This document shows positions 51,462 through 60,654 of a DNA stretch of 64,000 nucleotides, in pieces (position 1 is the stretch's first letter; every line of letters starts with the position of its first letter). The notes beneath the pieces are model-generated. The model saw only the letters and a program-made list of their open reading frames with translations. It made no database searches and was not told the DNA's origin. Source of the stretch: Longimicrobiales bacterium (lineage in GTDB: Bacteria; Gemmatimonadota; Gemmatimonadetes; Longimicrobiales; Gaopeijiaceae); NCBI GenBank assembly GCA_029245345.1, contig JAQWPM010000013.1, forward strand, positions 39,699 through 103,698, written 5' to 3'. Made by a program: the position numbers and the translations under genes.

Positions 51462-53132
51462 ATGAACCAAGAAAAACCGCACCTTGGGTGGCTTCACCGA
51501 TTCTTCGACGCCTATTACGCTAGGCGACCCGTAAACGCCACCTTCGTCGGCGTGCACGAGCACGACGGGGTGCTTCCCGATTTTTCCGAGGTGGGTCTCG
51601 GGGAAGCGGTCGCAGAGATGGAGGAGTTGCTTGATACGGCTTCGACGGATGACCTCGGATTCGTGGAGAATCTCGACCGGAGACTCGCGACTGGCTTCTT
51701 ACGCACCCAACTGTGGGAATACGGCTCGGCGCACGGGCCGTTGGGGAATCCCACGCTGTATACGGGCGAGGCTGTATTTGGAGTGATGTCCCTGTTTCTC
51801 AGTGATTACTCTGACTTTTCCGTTCGAGCTGAGGCCGCTGTGGAGCGTTTGGACGGGCTTCCTGACCTCCTCCGACAGGGAAGGGCCAACGTCAAAGAAG
51901 CCCCGGTATCGTGGACTCGAAGAGCGATGCGCGAGTGTGAGGGAGGATTGGCCTTCGTCGATTCCGGTATCGCTCACCTAGCAGCCAGCGCCCCGTCATC
52001 GCCTACGGTCGATCGTCTCGTGCGTGCGTCGCGGGCGGCCGCTCAGGCGTTCTCAGACCATGCCACTTACCTTTATAGGGACCTCCTCCCTGCAGACGTC
52101 GAGTCGTACACTGCGGGTGAGGAGGCGCTCGATTTGGCGATTCGCGAGGCTCACTTCCTGCAGGAAGATGCAGATGAGATCGTGCGGTATGCCGAGGACC
52201 AGATGGCTGTCGCCAAGGCCTTCCTCGACGAACACGCGGGTGATTTTGGGGCCTCGGACGCAACTGGCGCGATGGCCGAGCTCGCTGAGGCCCATCCCGC
52301 GGTCGACGGATACCTTGCACGGTATTCGTCTGAGTGGGAGCGCATCCGAGCGATCACGGAGGAGCACGAGCTCCTAACCTGGCCCGATCACCCGATTGAG
52401 TATGTGCCGCGTCCAGAGTGGACGCGTGCTGCAGCGCCCCACTTGTACTTCCTGTTCTATCGATCTCCCGCGGCATACTCCCGTCCGCCTCTCCATCGGT
52501 ATCTAGTGACGCCCATCGAACAGTCGATGGCGGTTGAGAGACAGGAAGAACTCCTGCGCGCGAACAACGACAGCGTGATCCTGCTCAATCATGTGATTCA
52601 CCATGGGAGCATTGGGCACCACGTTCAGAACTGGCACGCCTTCCGAGCTGAATCCCGGATTGGGCGTATGGCGGCGGTCGACTGCGCGGCGCGAACCGCG
52701 ATGCCCTCGGCGGGCACAATGGCTGAAGGTTGGGCGTGTTACGCGACGGATCTCATGGCCGAGTTCGGAGCTCTGACCCCGCTCGAAGCGTACGCTGAGA
52801 AACGCTCACGGGTGCGCATGTGTGCACGGGCGATCGTGGATGTGCGCCTGCATCAGGGACGGATGTCGTTCGCCGCCGCCGTGCGCTTCTATCAGGAGCA
52901 TGTTGGGATGTCCGAGGCTGCGGCCGACGGAGAAGTGACGAAAAACAGTATGTTTCCGGGTGGAGCGCTCATGTACTTGACCGGAACGGACGGGATCCAT
53001 GACCTCCGCCGAGAGATGTCGACCCGTACTGGCTTCTCTCTGAAGGACTTTCACGACCGCTTCCTTTCGTATGGATCCGTTCCCGTGGCGTTGGTCTCCG
53101 AGCACATGCTCGAGGAAGTAATCGATGAGTGA
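51462..53132 (+). CDS. DUF885 family protein, variant zinc motif
   Basis: This 556-residue protein of the DUF885 family is predicted to be a zinc-dependent, M32/M3-like helical peptidase. The site reads HHGSIGHHVQNWHA (near residues 379-392) in place of the usual HEGxPGHxxQ, so the catalytic glutamate is replaced by His. Later family blocks are MAEGWACYATDLMAEFG and DVRLHQGRMSFAAAVRFYQE. No signal peptide is visible. ATG 51462 is preceded by a GC-rich stretch with a weak ribosome site. The stop overlaps the second DUF885 gene by eight bases. Confidence 0.83.
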   Translation: MNQEKPHLGWLHRFFDAYYARRPVNATFVGVHEHDGVLPDFSEVGLGEAVAEMEELLDTASTDDLGFVENLDRRLATGFLRTQLWEYGSAHGPLGNPTLYTGEAVFGVMSLFLSDYSDFSVRAEAAVERLDGLPDLLRQGRANVKEAPVSWTRRAMRECEGGLAFVDSGIAHLAASAPSSPTVDRLVRASRAAAQAFSDHATYLYRDLLPADVESYTAGEEALDLAIREAHFLQEDADEIVRYAEDQMAVAKAFLDEHAGDFGASDATGAMAELAEAHPAVDGYLARYSSEWERIRAITEEHELLTWPDHPIEYVPRPEWTRAAAPHLYFLFYRSPAAYSRPPLHRYLVTPIEQSMAVERQEELLRANNDSVILLNHVIHHGSIGHHVQNWHAFRAESRIGRMAAVDCAARTAMPSAGTMAEGWACYATDLMAEFGALTPLEAYAEKRSRVRMCARAIVDVRLHQGRMSFAAAVRFYQEHVGMSEAAADGEVTKNSMFPGGALMYLTGTDGIHDLRREMSTRTGFSLKDFHDRFLSYGSVPVALVSEHMLEEVIDE

Positions 53133-54327
53133 AGATTCGCCGAATCTGTCACAGGCGACGCTGGCATATGGCCTCAGAGCCGCCCAATCGATCCTCGGAC
53201 TCGACGCCCTGTACCGCTCCGAGAGCGGAGACGGCACAGGCCTGGCAGTGCTCGACATGTCGGAGCCCGGCGAGCTTGAGGCGGATGTTTTTGCCGACTA
53301 TGCTGCCGCCGATCACGCGTTCAGGGGGCTGAGGGCCGACTCGGATGAACTGGTGGAGCCGGATCGACAGCGCTACTACGACCAGCTTTGCCATTCGTCC
53401 CTGGCGTTCATTCGATGGCGCGATCGAGGACTCCCATTCAAGGAACAGCTCGCCGGTTTTCTCCACGTGCCCGCCGAGCCCGCGAGTGGTGAATCCATCG
53501 ACGCGTTATGCGCCGAGTTGGCGCAGAGGCTCAAGGCGATGGGCTTCAATGGCGGCCTGGCGGAGCAGTGCGGTACGTGGGAGGAGAAGAATCGGGTTCC
53601 TGCCGACGAGGTGCCTGGCGTTCTGAATGAGCTGTTGTCGGAAGCGTGGGACCTTACGGTCGAGCACGTGGTGGATATCCCTGCCGAGAAGTCCGACGGG
53701 ATGCAGTGCGCAGCGGTTACCGATGTGGCCTTCAATGCGCGGTGTGACTACCTGAGGCGCACGATCGACCTCAACGTCGAGCCAACCTTGACGCGCCCTG
53801 GCCTAAAACATCTCGCAGTGCATGAAGGATACCCGGGCCACTACCTGCAGTTCAAATTGCGGGAGACCTCGTTCCGAGAAGGGCGGGGTGCCGCGGATAA
53901 TCTGCTGTCCGTGGTGAATACGGCCAGCTCGTCGGTCTTCGAGGGCATTGCAGACGCCGGCCTCGAAGCGATCGGCTGGGCGGACGGGGAGGACGACACG
54001 ATTCAGGCGCTCCTCAATCGGCACCGAGCCGCGATAGGAACTGGAGCGGCGTGGCGGTTGCATGCGTTGCACCGCTCTAAGGGTGAGGTGACAGATTGGC
54101 TCAGAGGCCAGGCACTCGTTGGCGGCGACGGCTGGGTGGAGAATCGGATGCGCTTCATCGCTGCACCGGAGCGGGCCGTGCTCATTTGGTCGTACTGGTG
54201 GGGCGAACAGGTGGTTGCGCCGGCTTGGGCGGCCGCCGAGAACGGCAGCCGCGACGCATTCGTAAGATACCTGTACGAGCGTATGCACTCGAACGAGACC
54301 GTCCGGATGGGGAATGGCGCGCGTTGA
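53125..54327 (+). CDS. DUF885 family protein, canonical HExxxGH motif
   Basis: This 400-residue protein carries the standard DUF885 zinc signature in HLAVHEGYPGHYLQFKLRE (near residues 230-248), with a downstream SSVFEGIADAGLEAIGW block holding a candidate third ligand. It is shorter than most DUF885 proteins (550-600), lacking part of the N-terminal helical domain. It overlaps the upstream variant by eight bases, so both are made together, perhaps as a catalytic/non-catalytic pair like the M16 proteins. Cytoplasmic by lack of a signal peptide; peptide hydrolysis is predicted from the family only. Confidence 0.82.
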   Translation: MSEDSPNLSQATLAYGLRAAQSILGLDALYRSESGDGTGLAVLDMSEPGELEADVFADYAAADHAFRGLRADSDELVEPDRQRYYDQLCHSSLAFIRWRDRGLPFKEQLAGFLHVPAEPASGESIDALCAELAQRLKAMGFNGGLAEQCGTWEEKNRVPADEVPGVLNELLSEAWDLTVEHVVDIPAEKSDGMQCAAVTDVAFNARCDYLRRTIDLNVEPTLTRPGLKHLAVHEGYPGHYLQFKLRETSFREGRGAADNLLSVVNTASSSVFEGIADAGLEAIGWADGEDDTIQALLNRHRAAIGTGAAWRLHALHRSKGEVTDWLRGQALVGGDGWVENRMRFIAAPERAVLIWSYWWGEQVVAPAWAAAENGSRDAFVRYLYERMHSNETVRMGNGAR

Positions 54328-54428
54328 CCTCACCGGGGGTGGGTTGATTAGACTCCTTTGCCACTGAACCATGGGGCTTAGCACCTCCAACCCATCAACC
54401 CATCGATCGACCGCCGGAGCATCTTCCT

Positions 54429-54769
54429 GTGAAGCGTTCTACACGTGAGCTCGTCCTTCCCGCCGCTCTTATTGTGGCTTCTGGCCTCGATCGCCCGGTC
54501 CCCGGGTACGAAAATCCTGAGGCCTGTCTGAGCAACAAGGCCGAGCGGGTCGCGTTCACAAACCGCGGGTTCGACGCAGTCGACGCGACTGTGTCAGGCT
54601 GGAGCTCAGACGACCTACGTGAAGAGACGAATCTGTTTGGCCAGGAGATGGTGCAGCGTGGAAGTTTGCCGGTGTGGCTCACGAGCACGCAGTGTGGACG
54701 CTTGGTGCGCACGTACGGTTCCAGGGTGGCGCGCCCGCGCGCTTTGACTTGGTTCCAAGCGGCGACTAA
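54429..54769 (+). pseudogene. broken DinB-family gene
   Basis: GTG at 54429 opens a signal-like N-terminus (MKRSTRELVLPAALIVASGL). It then jumps directly into the middle of a DinB fold (ENPEACLSNKAERVAFTNRG, then LFGQEMVQRGSLPVW). At about 54673 the coding signal shifts frame and continues as VAHEHAVWTLGAHVRFQGG, closing APARFDLVPSGD with a stop at 54769; HEHAVWTLGAHV is the metal-binding DinB C-terminal motif. The first helices and metal-binding histidine are missing. So there is an internal deletion plus a frameshift. The intact relative is the exported DinB gene at 40229. Confidence 0.65.
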
Positions 54770-54796
54770 GCCCGCGAGAGCCGACTGGGCGTCACC

Positions 54797-56416
54797 ATGA
54801 ATGGTTCCGCTTCACGCGCCATCGTCGGGGTTGTTGCCTCGGCGATGGCGTTCGGGTGCGGCGATGAGGCACGCGATCCGCTCGAGTTGATCGACGGCCG
54901 GCAGATTCTCCGTGTCGCGTACGAGCGTGAGGTCGACGTACTGAATGCGTTCACGAGTCAGATGCTTGTGGACATCCACTTCAGTATGGTCGAAGGTCTC
55001 GTCACCACAGACGAGAACAACACGTACATCCCAGTCCTCGCAAAGGAGATCCCAAGCGAAGAGAACGGGCTGATTGAAGATGCCCCGGACGGCACGGTGC
55101 GAATGACCTGGCCGCTGCAAGAAGGTGTGCGTTGGCACGACGGCGAAGCGTTCACGAGTGAAGATGTGTGTTTCACGTGGCGTTTCGTGTCGAGTGAGAA
55201 TTCGCAGACGTACAACCGTGATTGGTATCTGCGGATCCTCGACTGTGAGATGCCGAACGACACCACCGTGGTCTTCACCTGGGAGAGCGAATACGCCTAC
55301 TATGCAGGCCTCTTCGAGGCGGTTCTCCCGGAGCACATTCTTGGGGGCATGACGACGGAAGAGATCGTGAACTACACGCCGTACAACCGTGGCGCCGAAC
55401 TCGTCGGGACCGGCCCGTTCCGCTTCGCAGAGTGGAAGTCGGGCGAGTACATCCGGGTGGTACGGAATGAGGACTACTGGCGAGGGCCTGACAAACCGGC
55501 GATCGATGAGATCGTGTGGTCGTTCCTGCCGGACCAGAACACGCGCCTCAACGCGATGCGAGCAGGGCAGTACCACTACGCCCGTCTCGAGCCTACTCAG
55601 GTGTCCGAGGTGCAGGGGCTCGACGGTTACAGCGCGAACCTGATCAGTTCGAACACCTTCATGCACCTGGATCTGAGCCTGAACACGGATCGATCCAGGA
55701 TCATGTTCAGCGACCAGGACGTTCGGCGCGCCCTGTTCATGGCCATCGATCGCGATGCGATCGCGAACCAACTCATGCAGGGCACCGTCCACGTCGCGAA
55801 CACACCGATCAATCCGACGAGTCCTTATCACAATCCGAATGTCTCGGCGACGCGCTACGACCCGACTGAAGCGGCGCGTCTCCTGACTGTGGCAGGATGG
55901 ATTGAAGGGTCGGACGCCATCCGTGCGAAGAACGGGCAGCGATTCTCCTTCACATTGCTGAATCGCGCCGGAACCGCGGACCGCATCGGGATCGCCCAGG
56001 TCATTCAAGCTCAGCTGAAGTCGATCGGGGTCGAAGTCACCTTCGAGACGCTGGAGAGCGCCGCTTGGACTCAGAAGTGGAGGAGCTTCGACTGGGAGGG
56101 TGTCGTGTCTGCGTGGTTCTTACCGGCGGACCCGAGCTTCACAGGCCTGTACGAATGCGACGGGCCCAACAACATGACGGGCTTCTGCGATGAGGCGCTC
56201 GACGAAATCATGCTCGCGTCCGACAGGGCGCTCGAATACGTAGATCGGAAGACTCTACTGGACGCTGCGCAGGTAGCCCTGGCCTCAACCGACCGGATGC
56301 TTCCCATCTACTACAATGTGATTCCAGAGTTGGTGAGCGACCGGATCACGGGGTACCGCGGGAGCGGTACCAACTTCGGAAGCTTCTGGAATTTGTGGGA
56401 TTGGAGCGTCAGGTAG
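54797..56416 (+). CDS. peptide ABC transporter substrate-binding lipoprotein
   Basis: This 539-residue family 5 extracellular solute-binding protein has a signal with lipobox AFGC (Cys21). The conserved region reads WPLQEGVRWHDGEAFTSEDV, then GTGPFRFAEWKSGEYIRVVR and NEDYWRGPDKPAIDE, all DppA/OppA landmarks. It captures peptides or related ligands for the permeases. The two permease genes at 57793-59587 are the likely partners, but an M19 dipeptidase gene on the opposite strand lies between. The ATPase genes are not in the window; they may be downstream or elsewhere. The 236 bases after the stop (56417-56652) show nothing recognisable. Confidence 0.93.
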   Translation: MNGSASRAIVGVVASAMAFGCGDEARDPLELIDGRQILRVAYEREVDVLNAFTSQMLVDIHFSMVEGLVTTDENNTYIPVLAKEIPSEENGLIEDAPDGTVRMTWPLQEGVRWHDGEAFTSEDVCFTWRFVSSENSQTYNRDWYLRILDCEMPNDTTVVFTWESEYAYYAGLFEAVLPEHILGGMTTEEIVNYTPYNRGAELVGTGPFRFAEWKSGEYIRVVRNEDYWRGPDKPAIDEIVWSFLPDQNTRLNAMRAGQYHYARLEPTQVSEVQGLDGYSANLISSNTFMHLDLSLNTDRSRIMFSDQDVRRALFMAIDRDAIANQLMQGTVHVANTPINPTSPYHNPNVSATRYDPTEAARLLTVAGWIEGSDAIRAKNGQRFSFTLLNRAGTADRIGIAQVIQAQLKSIGVEVTFETLESAAWTQKWRSFDWEGVVSAWFLPADPSFTGLYECDGPNNMTGFCDEALDEIMLASDRALEYVDRKTLLDAAQVALASTDRMLPIYYNVIPELVSDRITGYRGSGTNFGSFWNLWDWSVR

Positions 56417-56652
56417 AGTTGCTGGTCTTGGACGCGTTGTAGGCTGTCACGCGACAGATCTGCCGCGAGGCGTTGGATCCGTTGATCACTTCGCTGGGAC
56501 AGAATCTTCCACACGAGCCACGGTTTACGAAAGCGCGTCTGAGGAGATCCCCACCTTTTTGGGCGATATCCTCAAGGTCGGACATCGACAGGCCGGATGC
56601 ACCACCAGATCCAACGCCCTCTTCGATTTCGGCAGCCTGCCTATGATGATCC

Positions 56653-57735
56653 TCAGCCCCGCCATGTGTTCTCGAACACCCTCACCCAATTTCCATACGC
56701 GATTTGGGCCAGGTCTTCTTCTCCGAAGCCGGCGGTCCGCATCGCGTCCATGAGGCGGGGCAGGGCCGTCACATCTCCGAGATCGGTCGGCATGGTGGCT
56801 CCATCGAAGTCCGAGCCCAATGCGATATGTTCGACCCCAATCCGGTCTGCGATGTACCGAGCGTGCCTGACGATCTCTGTGAGCGGCGTGAAGACGTCCC
56901 CGCTCCCATCCCCGTCCTCCCGAAGGAAGCCCACGTGGAAGTTCACGCCGATGATTCCGCCACTCGCCCCGATCGCGTCGATCTGAGCGTCGGTCAGGTT
57001 GCGTGGGGACTTCGACAGGGCGTGTGCGCCTGAATGAGTCGCTACAAGAGGAGCGTCGGAGAGGTCAGCGACATCCCAAAAACCACGTTCGTTCAGGTGG
57101 GAGAGGTCGATCATCACGCCGAGGGCATTACACCGTTCGATGAGGCGGCGGCCCGCCTTCGTCAGGCCCGGGCCGGTGTCAGGCGACCGCGGGAAGTCGA
57201 AGGGCACTCCATGGCCGAAGATCGTGGGCCGGCTCCATACCGGGCCGAGCGAGCGGAGGCCTGCCTCGTAGAGCACATCCAACATTCGGAGGTCCGAATC
57301 GATCGCCTCGGCGCCTTCGATGTGGAGGATGACTGCGTACGTCCCGGTGCCAATGCATCGACTGAGGTCAGCCGAGTTGCGTACGACCTCGACCTGGCCG
57401 TCCGAAGCCTCGACGATCCGCGAGAGATCAGAGATGACCTTCAAGACGTAGTTCGTGGCTTCTTGGCGTCGCAGCTTGGGTGGCAGCGAATGCGCGACTC
57501 CGCCAGGGACGACGTTGCCGGCATCGTCGATGAGGGGCTGAGCGTCTCCCGCGTGGTACGGAGAAGCGGTGAAGATCGCGTGGAATCCCCCCGCGAGGCC
57601 GCCTTCGCGAGCCCTGGGCAGGTCGATGTGCCCCTTGTCACTCCGTGCCAGGAATGAGCGTACATCGTCACCCGTCGCGTTGCGGATCTGGGTGAGGGTG
57701 TCGTTGTGACCATCAATGATCGGGATGTGGCTCAT
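56653..57735 (-). CDS. M19 membrane-dipeptidase-type dipeptidase
   Basis: This 360-residue protein of the renal-dipeptidase family (M19) has zinc ligands HxD in IIDGHNDTL (about 8-10), the bridging glutamate in ILHIEGAEAI, histidines in VATHSGAHALSKSPRNLTD, and the late aspartate in IALGSDFDG. These enzymes hydrolyse dipeptides including D-amino-acid-containing ones. No signal peptide is present in this start, so it is cytoplasmic and could cut dipeptides brought in by the adjacent transporter. The open frame extends upstream to 58188 but overlaps dppB-like coding, so ATG 57735 was chosen. It diverges from the permease gene across 57 bases. Confidence 0.92.
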   Translation of the reverse strand: MSHIPIIDGHNDTLTQIRNATGDDVRSFLARSDKGHIDLPRAREGGLAGGFHAIFTASPYHAGDAQPLIDDAGNVVPGGVAHSLPPKLRRQEATNYVLKVISDLSRIVEASDGQVEVVRNSADLSRCIGTGTYAVILHIEGAEAIDSDLRMLDVLYEAGLRSLGPVWSRPTIFGHGVPFDFPRSPDTGPGLTKAGRRLIERCNALGVMIDLSHLNERGFWDVADLSDAPLVATHSGAHALSKSPRNLTDAQIDAIGASGGIIGVNFHVGFLREDGDGSGDVFTPLTEIVRHARYIADRIGVEHIALGSDFDGATMPTDLGDVTALPRLMDAMRTAGFGEEDLAQIAYGNWVRVFENTWRG

Positions 57736-57792
57736 GCGTCTCCTTGCGTAGCTGGGTGGCCGATCGGCACGTCGCAATCTAGTGTCTGCGCC

Positions 57793-58746
57793 ATGTTCAG
57801 CTATATCGCCCGGCGCGTCCTCCAGATGATCCCGCTCATTCTTGGGATCACAGTAGTGTTGTTTGCCGTGATCCAGGCGGCTCCCGGTGGGCCCGAGGCG
57901 GCGCTCCTCGAGTCTGACCGATTCATAGACCCGGCCGTAATCGAAGCATATCGCGAGCGGCTCGGTGTCGACCAGCCCGTGCCCGTCCAGTATATAAAGT
58001 GGGTGACGAGCGCGGCGATGGGGGACCTGGGTACGAGCTTCTCCACAACCCGGCCGGTATCGGAGATGATTCTGGAACGACTCCCAGCGACGCTCGAACT
58101 CATGGGGGCTTCGTTCCTGCTGGCGGCCATCCTTGCGTTCGGTCTCGGTATCCTGAGCGCGGTGAAGCAGTACACATGGTTCGATCACATCGGGACCGGG
58201 GTCTCCTTCTTGGGCATTGCGATGCCCGTCTTCTGGTTCGCCTTAATCCTGCAACTCGTCTTCGGCGTGTGGCTCGGCTGGCTGCCGGTCGCCGGCACCG
58301 AGACGGTCGGAGCTACCGGTTTCGTGGACCACATCGCCCACCTGGTGCTGCCGGCGTTCGTTCTTTCCTTCCGATATGTGGCTGGGTGGTCCAGGTACCT
58401 GAGGTCGTCGCTGCTGGGCGTGCTCACCGCGGACTACATCCGGACGGCCCGGGCGAAGGGGCTGCCCGAACGATCGGTGGTCGGGGTGCATGCCCTGCGT
58501 AACGCCATGATCCCGGTGGTGTCGGTCATGGCCCTGAACATGGCAGGGTTGTTCTCAGGCGCGGTCATTACGGAGACCGTATTCGCCTGGCCGGGCATTG
58601 GGCGGATGTTCGTCCAAGCGATGTTCTCGCGGGACTACCCACTCCTGATGGGCATCCTCCTGCTCGGCTCCGTGATGGTGGTTGTGTTCAATCTCCTCGC
58701 GGACGTGCTCTACGCCGTCCTCGATCCCCGGATCCGCTATGAGTAG
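57793..58746 (+). CDS. dppB: DppB-like ABC transporter permease
   Basis: This 317-residue inner-membrane protein has six predicted helices, the DppB N-terminus SYIARRVLQMIPLILGITVV, and the EAA-type loop RAKGLPERSVVGVHALRNAM that contacts the ATPases. It forms the channel for peptides with DppC. The stop overlaps the dppC-like start by eight bases. The start at ATG 57793 opens the first helix; an in-frame ATG at 57706 overlaps the M19 gene and is rejected. Confidence 0.93.
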   Translation: MFSYIARRVLQMIPLILGITVVLFAVIQAAPGGPEAALLESDRFIDPAVIEAYRERLGVDQPVPVQYIKWVTSAAMGDLGTSFSTTRPVSEMILERLPATLELMGASFLLAAILAFGLGILSAVKQYTWFDHIGTGVSFLGIAMPVFWFALILQLVFGVWLGWLPVAGTETVGATGFVDHIAHLVLPAFVLSFRYVAGWSRYLRSSLLGVLTADYIRTARAKGLPERSVVGVHALRNAMIPVVSVMALNMAGLFSGAVITETVFAWPGIGRMFVQAMFSRDYPLLMGILLLGSVMVVVFNLLADVLYAVLDPRIRYE

Positions 58747-59587
58747 TGGAGCAAAGGGCCTGATTTGGCCGCGATTACGGAAGCACAAATTAGCCGTGAT
58801 CTCGATCGGGGTCGTGACGCTCATGGGGGTGGCGTGCCTCGCTGCTCCGTTGCTGGCGCCCTACGACTTCGATGAGATCGACCTCTCGAACATCCGGGCT
58901 GCGCCGTCTGCCGGTCACCTCATGGGAACGGACGGTCTAGGTCGTGATCTGCTCACCCGTATTCTGTTCGGCGGGCGGATATCGATTCTGATCGGTCTGT
59001 TCGCCGCGATCATCGGGACGGGATTCGGTTCCTTCGTTGGGTCGCTCGCCGGGTACTACGGTGGAAAGATCGACAACCTGCTCATGCGCTTTACCGACGT
59101 CGTTTACGCGATCCCTACACTCCCGCTCTTGATCGTCCTCGCGTCCTACACCGCCGCGGGCGCCGTCTCGATGGCACTCGCGATCGGCGGACTGTCTTGG
59201 ATGACCACGGCACGGGTCGTGCGCGGCGAGGTCTTGAGCATTCGTGAGATGGAATACGTGCAGGCCGCTCGCAGTCTCGGGGCCACCCATACGCGCATCA
59301 TCACGCGGCACATCCTCCCGAACGCACTCGGCCCGATTGTCGTCGGGGTCACTCTCGCAGTGGGCAACGCGATCATCATGGAGTCGTCGTTGTCCTTCCT
59401 GGGGCTCGGTGTCCAGCCGCCTACTCCTACGTGGGGGAACATGCTCATGGACGCGCAGTCCACCATGAGTTCACAGCCCTGGCTTTCCATCTTCCCCGGT
59501 GTCGCGATCCTGCTGGTCGTGCTCGCGGTGAACTTCATTGGCGATGGGCTACAAGACGCGTTGGATCCGCGATCGTTGAATCGATAG
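58739..59587 (+). CDS. dppC: DppC-like ABC transporter permease
   Basis: This 282-residue protein has a short cytoplasmic N-terminus, a first helix near 19-40 and the DppC signature GRDLLTRILFGGRISILIGL. The EAA loop QAARSLGATHTRIITRHILP precedes the terminal helix and LGVQPPTPTWGNML. It pairs with DppB. No ATPase gene follows: the next gene is on the other strand, so the ATPases (DppD/DppF-like) must be encoded elsewhere. Confidence 0.93.
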   Translation: MSSGAKGLIWPRLRKHKLAVISIGVVTLMGVACLAAPLLAPYDFDEIDLSNIRAAPSAGHLMGTDGLGRDLLTRILFGGRISILIGLFAAIIGTGFGSFVGSLAGYYGGKIDNLLMRFTDVVYAIPTLPLLIVLASYTAAGAVSMALAIGGLSWMTTARVVRGEVLSIREMEYVQAARSLGATHTRIITRHILPNALGPIVVGVTLAVGNAIIMESSLSFLGLGVQPPTPTWGNMLMDAQSTMSSQPWLSIFPGVAILLVVLAVNFIGDGLQDALDPRSLNR

Positions 59588-59618
59588 ACGGCGCGTGGAG
59601 TAGGGCGGGGTGCTGCCC

Positions 59619-60161
59619 TTAGTTCATCGTCGGGTCGTACGGCATCTTTGACAGCCGTGCGAACTCAGGCCCTTTCCTGCGAAGGACCCGGCTCCACAGT
59701 AGATCGGGCTCTGTGGTGAACACGTCGTCCGGGAGCGCTGGCTCCGTTAACCAGGCGTCCGCGTCCATCTCGGCTTCGAGCTGACCGGGCGCCCATCCTG
59801 AATAGCCGGCGAAGACCCGGGCTCGCCCGATGTCTTCCCCGACGTCGGACGGCACATCGCCGACCAGGAAGCCAATCGATTCGAATACCAGAATATCGGC
59901 AAAATCTGGAGTCGCGAACTCTGCTAGGAGAACGGGGCTCATCTGTTGAACCGGGCCGCCCTCGAAGAGCATTTCCCCACCCGGGATTAGTGGGCTGAGA
60001 GGCGGCACTGCCTCCTCCACCGTCACCTCCAACGCACGATTGAGGATGATGCCCAGAGCGCCATCCGCGTTGTGCTCGCCTACAAGCACGACCGTGTGCC
60101 GGAAGTTCGGATCGAACAGGCCGCCGCTGGAAATCAGGAGTTGGCCCTTCAGACTTTCCAT
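59619..60161 (-). CDS. YqgE/AlgH family protein
   Basis: This 180-residue single-domain protein begins KGQLLISSGGLFDPNFRHTV and contains LVGEHNADGALGIILNRAL and LFEGGPVQQMS, then VFAGYSGWAPGQLEAEMDADAW, all YqgE/AlgH landmarks. The function is unclear in most bacteria; AlgH is linked to alginate control in Pseudomonas and others suggest a role in DNA or cell-envelope processes. It is cytoplasmic. It faces the permease operon tail to tail with a 31-base gap. Confidence 0.93.
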   Translation of the reverse strand: MESLKGQLLISSGGLFDPNFRHTVVLVGEHNADGALGIILNRALEVTVEEAVPPLSPLIPGGEMLFEGGPVQQMSPVLLAEFATPDFADILVFESIGFLVGDVPSDVGEDIGRARVFAGYSGWAPGQLEAEMDADAWLTEPALPDDVFTTEPDLLWSRVLRRKGPEFARLSKMPYDPTMN

Positions 60162-60231
60162 TCGTATGTCTCGTGCGAGTGGTTCGGGGAGGATCTCACC
60201 AACCCGAAAGTACTCGGACGGCTCGCAGATG

Positions 60232-60486
60232 TTACGCCGAATTAAGCGACGCCCCTAGGAAGTCTCGGTGTGAGGTGAGCCAGTCAACGCTGCCGCGCGC
60301 GCGATCCTGCGCCCGATCTCTTCGCCGGTCCCGCGCGCGGTCTAGGGCGACCTGATGGGGATTCGTTCCGGGATGCGTTTCGTTCGGGGCCGCCATTGCG
60401 GCCGCGGACAACTGCTCGTTTCCAGAGCCTAGGCATCCACTCGCCGCGCCCGTAAGTGCCACCGTCAGGAAGGCCCGCCTCTTCAT
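60232..60486 (-). CDS. small lipoprotein with Arg/Asp-rich stretch
   Basis: This 84-residue protein has a clear signal peptide and lipobox (RAFLTVALTGAASGC, Cys18), followed by a linker and a highly charged stretch of alternating Asp/Arg (ALDRARDRRRDRAQDRARG, about residues 47-65) that would form a charged helix. No homology is recognised. It is separated from YqgE by 70 bases. The signal peptide makes it probably real. Confidence 0.6.
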   Translation of the reverse strand: MKRRAFLTVALTGAASGCLGSGNEQLSAAAMAAPNETHPGTNPHQVALDRARDRRRDRAQDRARGSVDWLTSHRDFLGASLNSA

Positions 60487-60654
60487 CTACTCATTCTCCT
60501 CGCGTGTTGGTCACCGCGTCGGAAAAATGGAAGGACGGTGCCCACGGAGAACAGCCCTAGAATGGCTTAGATAAAGGACAAAGCGTTGTCCGGATGTTCG
60601 TGGCCTGTCCTCTTCCTAGAATAGGGGGTGTCCGCAGTTTGGCTCGGCTACTTG

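Noticed and set aside
54812..56008. 398-residue minus-strand open frame
   Set aside because: It overlaps fully with the substrate-binding protein gene, which has clear DppA landmarks; the antisense frame is His/Arg/Val-rich and unrecognisable.
57736..58188. long N-terminal extension of the M19 dipeptidase
   Set aside because: It would overlap the DppB-like gene and divergent promoter region; the M19 homology begins at the ATG at 57735.
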